Below, one piece after another: positions 56,371-64,000 of a DNA stretch of 64,000 bases. The translations under genes and the position numbers were made by a program. Position 1 is the first letter of the stretch. Each line of letters starts with the position of its first letter. A model generated the notes under the pieces. That model had not been told where the DNA came from. It searched no databases and saw only the letters and a list, made by a program, of their open reading frames with translations. The stretch covers positions 186,001 to 250,000 of the forward strand of contig NZ_WNKG01000007.1 of assembly GCF_010119245.1 (NCBI RefSeq), in the 5' to 3' direction. This stretch comes from Cyclobacterium salsum. Its GTDB lineage: Bacteria; Bacteroidota; Bacteroidia; Cytophagales; Cyclobacteriaceae.

Positions 56371-56385
56371 GTACAAAAAATGTAC
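56371..56385. promoter_or_regulatory. Candidate operator of the mntA-hepT operon
   Basis: GTACA-AAAAA-TGTAC, a perfect 5-base inverted repeat immediately upstream of the antitoxin start; could be an autoregulatory site. Confidence 0.35.
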
Positions 56386-56406
56386 GCAGATTGATTAAAA
56401 TGGTTT

Positions 56407-56541
56407 TTACAAGTACAGGATTCCTTTCAGGTTTCCAGCAAAATCCTGAACTTCTCTTTTAAAATTTTCAGAGAGGGAGTTTTTTGTATAAAAGAGGCTT
56501 AAAATATCCATACATCTAAAGTAGCGAATAATTCTGATCAT
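56407..56541 (-). other. 44-codon coding-like frame, perhaps a gene fragment
   Basis: Opens at ATG with IRIIRYFRCMD and ends AGNLKGILYL; in between are the helical segments SLSENFKREVQDF. The composition looks like real protein, and a second open segment (MFTIVDVQGYAKWKL) precedes it in another frame, suggesting the decayed end of a gene. Family not recognised. Confidence 0.3.
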
Positions 56542-56618
56542 CTGTTTTAGCATCTACAAGCTTCCACTTGGCATATCCTTGTACATCTACTATTGTAAAC
56601 ATATAGACCTGCCAAAAA

Positions 56619-56753
56619 GCCATTTGCAATGGCTAAACGCATAGGCTTCCAGGAATGATTTTCTAAACGGTTTGTCCATGGGACCCGGCATTACAAATGC
56701 CTCGATGGAGTATATAAAATGATAAAAGGGGTGTACATACAATCTACACCCAG
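56619..56753 (+). repeat. REP-like palindromic repeat, copy 2
   Basis: GCCATTTGCAATGGCTAA (56619-56636), CCGGCATTACAAATGCCT (56685-56702) and a GTGTA/TACAC hairpin followed by CCCAGC. The first element is identical to copy 1, the second differs by one base, while the spacers are largely different. Confidence 0.72.
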
Positions 56754-56866
56754 CTCGAGTTGCCAGCTGTAAGGTTGGTGCAGGTAGCACTGATGCCGAC
56801 TTTGCTGAAACGGAAGTGGCGTTGGAGAACAAACAGATTACCACAACAGAATATTTCTACTATTAG
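56726..56866 (+). other. Open coding-like segment without a start
   Basis: 47 codons ending with a stop, containing LHPARVASCKVGAGSTDADF and TEVALENKQITTTEYFYY. The amino-acid pattern is protein-like, yet it starts inside REP copy 2 and has no ATG. Perhaps the 3' end of a gene destroyed by the repeat. Confidence 0.25.
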
Positions 56867-57240
56867 AGACATTTAAATAAATCGAAAATTATTTTTTCAG
56901 GCACTATAATGTGCATGATGAACAAAGTCAGTTCCAAAACCCCTAAAAGAAAAGATTATGACAACCTACACCATGCTTATTGAAAATGCAGGCCCCACAT
57001 GACCCCGGGAAGGTAGAACTTCTATGTAATTTTTGGACGAAGCAGCAGCAGACCAGGATCGATTCCGGAAATGAAAGGGTAGCCTCTACCCAACAGAATT
57101 TCTGCTGTGAAACAACAGAGCTGCCCACCCAGATTATATCATTGGAAGATCCCTTAAATACCTTATATGGTTCCAAATTTTTTAACTAAAAACTATATCA
57201 ATCTCTAACTGAATTCCTTGACTTGTACGTTTTCGAAAAC
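56867..57240. other. Intergenic, no gene recognised
   Basis: About 370 bases between REP-like copies 2 and 3. Short frames exist on both strands (for example 56943-57176 and 56980-57189) but they overlap each other and show no family pattern. Confidence 0.4.
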
Positions 57241-57290
57241 GATTTTCTTTACGGTTGGTCTATGGTATCCGGCGTTGAAAATGCCCGGGC
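57241..57290 (+). repeat. REP-like palindromic repeat, copy 3 (partial)
   Basis: GATTTTCTTTACGGTTGGTC and TATCCGGCGTTGAAAATGCCC align with copy 2 positions 56657-56707 (GATTTTCTAAACGG, CCCGGCATTACAAATGCC). The left palindrome GCCATTTGCAATGGC is absent. Confidence 0.6.
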
Positions 57291-57445
57291 GTTCATACAT
57301 AGATGGATATTTGGGAGATGGAAGATGTAGTGGCTTGATCCTGCTTCCAATTAACCCAAATTAATAGACCGTGAAGGATTAATGCTGCAAAACACTTCTC
57401 CTGATTTGAATTTTTAGTACTTTAGGAGACGATAAAAAGTAGATC

Positions 57446-58363
57446 ATGAAACACTTAAACCTTCAGGATTCGACGCATGACCGGCGTAATTTTCTTAAAA
57501 AAGCGGGTCTGGGAGTAGCAGGCCTGGCATCTTTTCAGGCAGCATCGCTGGCAAATTCCCGGCATTCAACAAGCCAATCAAAAAAAGTGGAATTGGCCAT
57601 TGCCACCATTACCTGTGACGGTTTTGGGGATGAAAATTTTGAAAAAGCATTTCAGGTCATTCCTCAACTTCCCTTTAAAAATGTGGAATTCAACTGCTGG
57701 TATGGCCGTAACCTTACCCCTTCGGGCATTGGTAGCATACAGCAACGCTGCTACGAACATGGCTTGACCCCCATCTGTGTGCAGGGCAGTTCCTTTGGGG
57801 CAGAAGGAAACATCGTAAAGGATGTCGCCCATAAACTGTGGCTGATGGAAGCCGCAAAAAAACTCGGCTGCCGCCGGGTCAAATGTACCGGAGCAGGTCG
57901 TGGGAAAGCTGGAGGTCCTGAAGCCGTGGTGGAAATCGTGCGTGAACTGGCCCCTGCAGCTGAAGAAATGGATGTACTACTCCTGCTGGAAAACCACGCC
58001 AATAACAACATCGAATTCATCGAGGATTATGAGAAAATATTTGATTCCATCAATTCCACCCATGTAGGGATGTGTATGGACAATGCGCACTTCAATGGTT
58101 CCAACGTGGACCTGCTGGAGGTGGTGGATAAATTTCATGAAAAAATCCTGCACGTTGACATCAAAGATACGGAGAAAATGGGCGTACATAAAGTAGTCAA
58201 TTTTGGAGAAGGAGTAACCGACAACGATGGGGTGATTCAGAAAATGCTGGACCATGGCTATGAAGGCTATTTGTTGGTAGAAATGGCCCCTCCCCTGAAT
58301 GAAAGTACCCTGGTAAAAGACCTCACGCGTGCTTACCAATTATTCGAAAAATACCAGAACTAG
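57446..58363 (+). CDS. Tat-exported sugar isomerase/epimerase-like TIM barrel protein
   Basis: 305 residues. Twin-arginine signal DRRNFLKKAGLGVAGLASF. The barrel has metal sites in LLLENHAN (Glu), MCMDNAHF (Asp, His), LHVDIKDTE (His, Asp) and LLVEMAPP (Glu), the AP_endonuclease_2 pattern. Export is unusual for this fold; relatives in Planctomycetes and Bacteroidota occur near heme/HEAT proteins and 3-keto-sugar genes, as here. About 150 bases before the PVC-type protein, same strand. Confidence 0.86.
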   Translation: MKHLNLQDSTHDRRNFLKKAGLGVAGLASFQAASLANSRHSTSQSKKVELAIATITCDGFGDENFEKAFQVIPQLPFKNVEFNCWYGRNLTPSGIGSIQQRCYEHGLTPICVQGSSFGAEGNIVKDVAHKLWLMEAAKKLGCRRVKCTGAGRGKAGGPEAVVEIVRELAPAAEEMDVLLLLENHANNNIEFIEDYEKIFDSINSTHVGMCMDNAHFNGSNVDLLEVVDKFHEKILHVDIKDTEKMGVHKVVNFGEGVTDNDGVIQKMLDHGYEGYLLVEMAPPLNESTLVKDLTRAYQLFEKYQN

Positions 58364-58415
58364 TGATTGCTTTATGCCATCATCCGTCAACACTAGTTGC
58401 GTTTTAATGAATAAA

Positions 58416-58456
58416 AACCTGTCAAAAAAATAAGAAGGCGTAAAACCTGACAGGTT
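58416..58456. terminator. Possible terminator or dispersed repeat
   Basis: AACCTGTCA and TGACAGGTT are inverted around a 23-base spacer; on the minus strand a T run follows the hairpin. ACCTGACAGGT-like sequences are common between genes in this phylum, so it may be a dispersed element rather than a terminator. Confidence 0.3.
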
Positions 58457-58510
58457 TGCGGATCTCAAAAAATAATCAAAGCGCTTCCAAAAGAACAAAG
58501 GACACCCCTT

Positions 58511-61162
58511 ATGCATATAAAAGCCCCAGACCTATTCCTGTTTTCACTAATCATTTTAATGGTACCTGTTATTTTCTCCTGTGAAAACAGTGAGGTAAAA
58601 AATGAGCCCATGGTAGTGGACGGGGTTACCATTTTGGACGAGCGGCTGGAATTGACCCTGATGAAGCAGGATCCGGAAATTGTCACGCCTATTGGCATTG
58701 CGGTGGATAAGCAGGACCGTGTCTACGTGCTTGAATCCCACACGCATTTGCCTCCAAAGGGCTATGGAGGTCCTGAACACGATCTCATCAAAGTCTATGA
58801 GGACAGTAATGGAGATGGGAACTGGGACAGGGAGTCCGTCTTTGCAGAAGGATTGTTTGAGGGGTTGAATATCGCTTTTTCTCCGGAAGGACATTTGTAT
58901 GCGGTTACCTCTAAGGAGGTCTGGAAATTTTATGATGAGGATGGGGATGGGATCAGCGAAAGAAGCGAAAAACTGATGGCTTTTACCAAACCCGAACAGG
59001 TGTACGCCCATGCGGCCATTTTAAGTATCACTTTCGACACGGATGGCTGGATGTATATCGGCAGGGGAAATACCGGAGCAGCCCACTGGATTTTTCAGGG
59101 CAGTGACGGAAGGGAAGTATCAGGTTATGGAGATGGCGGCAATATCCTTCGTGCCAAAACGGATGGGACGGATCTGGAAATATTTTCAACCGGATACTGG
59201 AATCCCTTTGACCTGAAGTTTGACAATTACGGGCGCTTGCTGGTAGCCGACAATGATCCGGACAGCCGGGGTCCCAATCGGCTGATACATGCGGTAAATG
59301 GCTCCGACTTTGGCTACCAATCGCTGTTTGGCGGAAGCGGTATCCACCCTTACCTGGCCTGGGATGGTGAATTGCCCGGAACCTTACCCTATGCGGTCCC
59401 CTTGGGAGAGTCGCCATCGGGGCTGCTAAATGCAAATCTTGGTAACCTGCCCCGGGATTATGATGACCAAATACTTTGCTCCATTTGGGAAGAGAGCAGC
59501 ATCGTCCGGATTGCCCTGGAGGAAAAGGGGCTGTCCCTGACAGGATCCACCGAGGTGATTTTACAAGGGGGCGAAGATTTCCGACCGGTGGCTTTTGCCG
59601 CTGACAGTAAAGGAACTATTTTTTTTACCGATTGGGTGGAAAGGGTGTATCCAAATCACGGGAAGGGTAAAATATGGAAGCTTTCGGCAAAAGAAAATAC
59701 GGAACTTTTGGCGAAAAGTAGCCTGTACGACACCCCTATAGCCAACGAAAAGGTGAAGCGGTTAAACCAATTGCTTTCAGACTCGACTAATTTTGACCAG
59801 CATTTCAAAAACCTCCAATCCGATGATCCTTTTGTAAGACATACTGCGGTGATGGGTTTAAGCAGGGAGGTACACCGGGAAAAACTGGCGCAGGCACTAG
59901 GAAATGAATCTGCGGAAGTGCGACTGGGCGTAATGTTGGCTTTAATGGATTCAAAACATCCCGATGGGGCAAAGCTTGCGGGACAATTTTTGGAAGATTC
60001 TGATCCAGAAATCAGAAGAATGGCACTGATATGGATCGGCAGTCATGGACTGGCATCCCAAAGGGAAAACCTGGAGCTGGCCCTTACGGTCGGAGATTTT
60101 ACACCCCAATTATTCGAAACCTATCTGGAAACGGTAAAATTGCTGGAACCGGAATTCCGGGTGGCATTTGAGAATAAAAAGGAAGATATCTCCAAGCGGA
60201 TCCCTTTAAAATTGCCGAATGAATTCATTGCGGGAATAGTCCGTGATCCTAGCCATCCTTCTCAAATGAGGGCCTATGCCCTTCGGTATCTCGAAGATCC
60301 GGCGGATCAGAAGGAACTTCTGCTGGAATTTTTATCCCAAGAGAAAGAGGAAGACCTGCAATTGGAAATTATCCAAACCCTGGCCAATGTACCTGATCCA
60401 GAAGTGGGTGACGCCCTGCTTCAGGTCAGTTTATCAACAAATAAACCCATCCATCTACGGGCAGAGGCGTTGTCAGCGCTCTCCCGGCAGCCTCAGGAGG
60501 CTTGGAAAGAGGTAATTCCTTTATTAGAAGTTTCCAATGAAAACCTTGCGATAGCTGCGGCAAGGTATCTTCGGACCAAAAGTGGAGAAGAAGCCGTAAA
60601 GCTAGCCATGGAGCGGGTATTGAATGATGGAAGCAGTTGCGACAGTGAAGGGCTGCGGCAGCAATTGATGCTGGCCTTGTCTCAGGATACCGGAAAACGA
60701 CCTGACCCTCAGGAATTAGATGCCTGGAGCTCCCTACTTGAAGGCCCGGCCGATCCCGACCGGGGCAGGAGGGTATTTTATTCCAACACTTCGCTTTGCT
60801 CCACCTGCCATGTGGTGGAAGGCAGTGGCGGGGACCTGGGACCCGACCTGAGCAATGTAGGCAAATCGAAGGATAGAAAAGGTTTGATCAGCTCCATCCT
60901 TTCGCCTTCGGATGAAATGAGTCCGGAATGGCAGGGCTGGTTCATTGAAATGAAAGATGGTACCCGGTATGATGGCCGGCAAATAGATGTGGGTTATGAT
61001 GATATCAAATTGTATACCCAGGCGGAAGGATTTATACAGGTAAAGAAGGCCGACATTGCGGCATATGGCATGGCTGAGACCTCACTGATGCCTGCTGGAT
61101 TGGAGCAGCGGCTAAGCAATCAGGACTTGAAGGATTTGTTAGCTTTTCTGGAAAGTCAATAG
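58511..61162 (+). CDS. PVC-type heme/HEAT-repeat lipoprotein
   Basis: 883 residues. Lipobox IFSC (Cys24). A soluble-glucose-dehydrogenase-like beta-propeller spans about 50-400 ([48 protein letters not shown]), HEAT repeats about 430-720 ([19 protein letters not shown] and following) and a C-terminal cytochrome c with CSTCH at 763-767 and a candidate Met in SLMPAGLE. The combination defines the PVC-type heme-binding proteins of Planctomycetes and Bacteroidota. No PQQ motifs were checked in detail. Probable periplasmic sugar dehydrogenase; substrate unknown. Convergent with panB, overlapping it by seven bases. Confidence 0.87.
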   Translation: MHIKAPDLFLFSLIILMVPVIFSCENSEVKNEPMVVDGVTILDERLELTLMKQDPEIVTPIGIAVDKQDRVYVLESHTHLPPKGYGGPEHDLIKVYEDSNGDGNWDRESVFAEGLFEGLNIAFSPEGHLYAVTSKEVWKFYDEDGDGISERSEKLMAFTKPEQVYAHAAILSITFDTDGWMYIGRGNTGAAHWIFQGSDGREVSGYGDGGNILRAKTDGTDLEIFSTGYWNPFDLKFDNYGRLLVADNDPDSRGPNRLIHAVNGSDFGYQSLFGGSGIHPYLAWDGELPGTLPYAVPLGESPSGLLNANLGNLPRDYDDQILCSIWEESSIVRIALEEKGLSLTGSTEVILQGGEDFRPVAFAADSKGTIFFTDWVERVYPNHGKGKIWKLSAKENTELLAKSSLYDTPIANEKVKRLNQLLSDSTNFDQHFKNLQSDDPFVRHTAVMGLSREVHREKLAQALGNESAEVRLGVMLALMDSKHPDGAKLAGQFLEDSDPEIRRMALIWIGSHGLASQRENLELALTVGDFTPQLFETYLETVKLLEPEFRVAFENKKEDISKRIPLKLPNEFIAGIVRDPSHPSQMRAYALRYLEDPADQKELLLEFLSQEKEEDLQLEIIQTLANVPDPEVGDALLQVSLSTNKPIHLRAEALSALSRQPQEAWKEVIPLLEVSNENLAIAAARYLRTKSGEEAVKLAMERVLNDGSSCDSEGLRQQLMLALSQDTGKRPDPQELDAWSSLLEGPADPDRGRRVFYSNTSLCSTCHVVEGSGGDLGPDLSNVGKSKDRKGLISSILSPSDEMSPEWQGWFIEMKDGTRYDGRQIDVGYDDIKLYTQAEGFIQVKKADIAAYGMAETSLMPAGLEQRLSNQDLKDLLAFLESQ

Positions 61163-61977
61163 CTCTCCTTTTCGTTGGGAAAATCTTTTGCTTTTACATC
61201 TTTGATGTAATTGCTGACGGCCTCGTGCATGGTGCTGCGTATGTCTGCATATTGCCGGAGAAAGCGGGGCTGAAATTCCTGAGTGATGCCCAGCATATCA
61301 TGCAATACCAGCACCTGTCCATCCACATCCGGGCCGGCGCCAATTCCGATTACTGGAATCGTCACCAGCTCAGCCACCTTTTTGGCCAGCTTGGCAGGAA
61401 TTTTTTCCAGGACCAGGGCAAAACAGCCGCATTCTTCCAGGATTTTGGCATCTTCCAAAAGTTTACCGGCCTCCTCCTTTTCCCGCGCCCGGACAGTATA
61501 GGTACCAAATTTATAAATCGACTGCGGGGTAAGGCCCAAATGACCCATTACCGGTACACCAGCACTTAGAATCCGAACCACAGATTCTTTGATTTCGGCA
61601 CCACCTTCCACCTTAACGGCATGCGCACCGGACTCTTTCATGATCCGGATAGCAGATCGAAGGGCCTCGGAGCTGTTTCCCTGATACGAACCGAAGGGAA
61701 TGTCTACCACGACCAGTGCGCGTTCCACTGCCCGGACCACCGCAGTGGCATGGTAAATCATCTGATCCAGGGTAATGGGCAGGGTGGTTTCGTGCCCGGC
61801 CATTACGTTGGAAGCCGAGTCGCCCACCAATATCATATCAATGCCGGCCCCATCTACGATTCCGGCCATAGAAAAATCATACGCGGTAAGCATGGAAATC
61901 TTTTCTTTCCGCTTTTTCATTTCCTGAAGAATATGCGTGGTGATCCGTTTCAGGTGGGTAGATTGGTGTACTGACAT
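61156..61977 (-). CDS. panB: 3-methyl-2-oxobutanoate hydroxymethyltransferase
   Basis: 273 residues, normal length. [28 protein letters not shown], then [26 protein letters not shown] and [22 protein letters not shown], all hallmarks of PanB; Mg2+ is held by the Asp of VGDS and Asp/Glu further on. First committed step of pantothenate synthesis. Directly followed on the same strand by no pan gene. Confidence 0.95.
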   Translation of the reverse strand: MSVHQSTHLKRITTHILQEMKKRKEKISMLTAYDFSMAGIVDGAGIDMILVGDSASNVMAGHETTLPITLDQMIYHATAVVRAVERALVVVDIPFGSYQGNSSEALRSAIRIMKESGAHAVKVEGGAEIKESVVRILSAGVPVMGHLGLTPQSIYKFGTYTVRAREKEEAGKLLEDAKILEECGCFALVLEKIPAKLAKKVAELVTIPVIGIGAGPDVDGQVLVLHDMLGITQEFQPRFLRQYADIRSTMHEAVSNYIKDVKAKDFPNEKESY

Positions 61978-61980
61978 TTT

Positions 61981-62493
61981 TTAATGTAGGTGAACGGTGG
62001 AGGCTTCTGAATTTAAATCTACGGTAATGTGTTCGCTCAGTGTCGTGGCCAACTCAAAGCCGGTGTAATCCGGAGCGACGGGGTATAATTTGTGACTTCG
62101 GTTTACCAGGACAAGCACTTCCATTTTCTTTACTTCAGCTTCCAGAAAGGGAGCCATCGCATAAGCCAGGGTTTTGCCGGTGTTTAATACATCGTCCACC
62201 AGGATTATCGATGCGCCGGTCAAGGGGACCTGTTCAGAAAGATGAATTTCGTGTAGTTTTGGTTGGGATTTGTCCAGGTCTATCTTGATTAATTGGAGGC
62301 TAAAGGGAGCGATTTCGCGGAGTTTTTCCACTACCCGCTCGGCAAGTACATAGCCCATCCCGGTCAGGCCGGCCACTACCAGTACCTGTTCCCCGGCATT
62401 TCTTTCATAAATTTCAAATGCTATTCGGGTAATCTTTTGTTGAATTTGCCGATGGTTCAATACCATCGTTTTTCCCTGTTGCGTCATTGCCAT
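61981..62493 (-). CDS. PyrR-like phosphoribosyltransferase
   Basis: 170 residues. The PRPP-binding motif ILVDDVLNTGKTLAYA is clear, with VLVVAGLTGMGYVLAERV upstream and EVLVLVNRSHKLYPVAPDYTGF downstream as in PyrR/uracil phosphoribosyltransferase-type proteins. In Bacteroidota such genes are annotated simply as phosphoribosyltransferase; whether it regulates pyrimidine genes or has only enzyme activity is unknown. Three bases upstream of panB on the same strand. Confidence 0.85.
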   Translation of the reverse strand: MAMTQQGKTMVLNHRQIQQKITRIAFEIYERNAGEQVLVVAGLTGMGYVLAERVVEKLREIAPFSLQLIKIDLDKSQPKLHEIHLSEQVPLTGASIILVDDVLNTGKTLAYAMAPFLEAEVKKMEVLVLVNRSHKLYPVAPDYTGFELATTLSEHITVDLNSEASTVHLH

Positions 62494-62595
62494 GCCCGTG
62501 TCAAAATTTTAATGAAATTAATCGAAAAGACCCTGCTTTCAAAACAATGGCCTAAAATACTGGTATTCCCTACTTTTCCCGCCAGGAGACCTTTC

Positions 62596-63522
62596 CTAGC
62601 GATGGCTGTCTTCTTCGTCCAGAATTTTCAAATAACTTTCGTACCGGTACGGATGGATATAGCCCTGTTCCAATTGCTCAATGACCTTACATCCGGGCTC
62701 GTTTACATGCGTACAATTGTTGTATTTACATTGCCCCAAATAGGCTCTCATTTCTACGAAATAATGGGACAGTTCCTGCTCCCCAATATCCAGGATTCCA
62801 AACTCCTTAATGCCCGGCGTATCAATCAGGTAGCTCCCTTCTTTGTCCAAGGGAAACATTTCTGCAAAGGTGGTTGTATGCACCCCCTTTGATGAGAACT
62901 TCGAAACTTCCTGGGTGACCTGCCTGGCCGCTGGCACCAACCTGTTGAGCAGCGTGGATTTGCCTACCCCAGAATGGCCGGCAATTAAGGTGGTTTTGTT
63001 TTCCAGCAGGGGGAGGAACCGCTCGGTCAGATCGGTATCGCTGAGGGCCGAAAGCTCCAATACCGGGTAGCCCAGGGGTTCGTATATTTCCCGGATCAAT
63101 GCCTTGTATTCCAAATCTTTTTCTTTCGATAGGGTTTCCACCTTATTGATCAGAATGCTGGCAGGTATCCGGAAACTCTCGGTGCTGACCAAGAAACGGT
63201 CGATAAATCCCAGGGAAGTGCGGGGGTTCCGGACGGTTACCATCAGGTAGGCCTGGTCCACATTGGATGCCAGTATATGTGAAAAATGTTGTTTTCGGGT
63301 TGATTTGCGAATAATATAGTTTTCCCGGAGAAGGATATTGGAAATGACAGCCGTTTCCTGATCTTTTTCTTTAGCAAGCTCCACGTAATCGCCCACCGCA
63401 ATGGGGTTGGTCAGTTTCAGGTCTTCCTGCTTGAACTTTCCTCGCAACCGTGCCTTTAAAAGTCCCTCAGTAGTTTGCACTTCGTACCAGGAGCCTGTGG
63501 TTTTAATTACCCTACCTTTCAT
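62596..63522 (-). CDS. rsgA: Ribosome small subunit-dependent GTPase A
   Basis: 308 residues. OB fold (about 1-70), circularly permuted GTPase with INKVE (G4), GHSGVGKSTLLNRL (G1) and DTPGIKEFG (G3) in that order, and a C-terminal zinc knuckle CKYNNCTHVNEPGC. Matures the 30S subunit. Its start overlaps the stop of waaA by 11 bases. Confidence 0.95.
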   Translation of the reverse strand: MKGRVIKTTGSWYEVQTTEGLLKARLRGKFKQEDLKLTNPIAVGDYVELAKEKDQETAVISNILLRENYIIRKSTRKQHFSHILASNVDQAYLMVTVRNPRTSLGFIDRFLVSTESFRIPASILINKVETLSKEKDLEYKALIREIYEPLGYPVLELSALSDTDLTERFLPLLENKTTLIAGHSGVGKSTLLNRLVPAARQVTQEVSKFSSKGVHTTTFAEMFPLDKEGSYLIDTPGIKEFGILDIGEQELSHYFVEMRAYLGQCKYNNCTHVNEPGCKVIEQLEQGYIHPYRYESYLKILDEEDSHR

Positions 63523-64000
63523 GTTCGTTTTTTATGATTGCAATGGTCTTTTCTGCACTACCCAGATTGTCCCGGAGCAATTTTTTAGCGGCCTGACGGG
63601 CCTGTTTATACGGTGTAATTTGGTTCAAATGGTTCATGGCATCGAACAAATCCTCCTTATGTTTAACGGGAAAGCCACAGCCGTACTGCTGACTGATAGC
63701 TGCTTCCGGAAATTTGGAGGCTCGCTTTACCTGGCCAAACAAAACAGGGATACCAAAGGCCAGTGGCTCCAGAATATTGTGTAGCCCTTTACCAAATGCG
63801 CCTCCCACATACGCCCAGCGGGCAAATTGGTAAAGGGAGGAAAGCATGCCAATGTTGTCAATTATCAGGACTTGCCATTCCCTGGACTCCTCCCCGCTTT
63901 CGAATTTTGAATAGGTTAGGGAGGTCTTTTGAATGCCTTGTTGCCACTTTTGAATGGTTCCTGCATGAAGGTCGTGTGGGGCAATGATGAACTGCAGGTC
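63512..64000 (-). CDS. waaA: 3-deoxy-D-manno-octulosonic acid transferase, 5' part beyond the window
   Basis: The frame is open to the right edge, giving the last 162 residues. QFIIAPHDLH is the acceptor-side segment before the UDP/CMP-binding helix, and WAYVGGAFGKGLHNILEPLAFGIPVLFG is the diagnostic WaaA/KdtA sequence that binds CMP-Kdo. Adds Kdo to lipid A at the inner membrane. The ATG at 63847 is internal, not the start. Confidence 0.9.
   Translation of the reverse strand, partial: DLQFIIAPHDLHAGTIQKWQQGIQKTSLTYSKFESGEESREWQVLIIDNIGMLSSLYQFARWAYVGGAFGKGLHNILEPLAFGIPVLFGQVKRASKFPEAAISQQYGCGFPVKHKEDLFDAMNHLNQITPYKQARQAAKKLLRDNLGSAEKTIAIIKNEHER

Overview
The window looks like chromosome of a marine or aquatic Bacteroidota, most likely order Cytophagales (Cyclobacteriaceae-like). 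Evidence: Bacteroidota-type promoter boxes (TAnnTTTG) at several genes, few clear Shine-Dalgarno sequences, many lipoproteins with a Cys lipobox, an OMP_b-brl-type TonB-dependent receptor, and families typical of the phylum (DUF5690, DUF4199, BatE-like TPR, Bacteroidota-style Crp/Fnr regulators). No species can be named from sequence alone. About 62 protein genes or gene remnants and two tRNA genes can be supported. There is no CRISPR array, rRNA, or intact transposase.

Layout. 1-11.7 kb: a phosphorus-flavoured region with an alkaline-phosphatase-superfamily enzyme (cut by the left edge), a lipoprotein metallophosphoesterase, a PhnZ-like HD oxygenase, a PhnX-like HAD hydrolase translationally coupled to a DUF5690 permease, a Na/Pi cotransporter and a PiT-like permease, with ferrochelatase and deoC among them. 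11.7-22.5 kb: housekeeping (tadA, sodA, TonB-dependent receptor, MaoC, xerD, aroQ, SerC-like aminotransferase, marC, tRNA-Pro). 22.5-26.3 kb: tRNA-Lys followed by decayed tRNA 3'-end and terminator repeats, then a visibly AT-richer stretch with a PQQ/heme dehydrogenase and a PNPOx-family protein, ending in decayed sequence. 27.3-32.1 kb: a PSCyt/DUF1549/LamG/DUF1553 protein with its DUF1501 Tat partner. 32-43.4 kb: Dps, DUF2254, a decayed beta-barrel C-terminus, Crp/Fnr, CorC, a quinone oxidoreductase, a Tat-exported D-threonine aldolase-like enzyme, an antiporter, and a large orphan glycosidase-like protein.

43.7-51.1 kb is the clearest functional unit. A GMC flavoenzyme, its Tat small subunit and a nucleoside:H+ symporter-family permease are encoded on one strand. 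Divergently there are a Gfo/Idh/MocA oxidoreductase, a xylose-isomerase-like epimerase, a lipoprotein cytochrome c and a DUF1080 hydrolase. Together they fit oxidation of a glycoside to a 3-keto sugar outside the cytoplasm, cleavage, uptake and isomerisation. 57.4-61.2 kb holds a second Tat-exported TIM-barrel protein and a PVC-type heme/HEAT protein, perhaps a related periplasmic oxidation system.

The most dynamic DNA is 51.1-57.4 kb. It contains a DUF559 endonuclease gene bracketed by GC-rich palindromic repeats, an RHH antitoxin with a truncated PIN toxin that stops against a HepT/MntA toxin-antitoxin pair, and three diverged copies of a REP-like palindromic repeat. The right end returns to core genes: panB, a PyrR-like phosphoribosyltransferase, rsgA and the 3' part of waaA, which runs off the edge.
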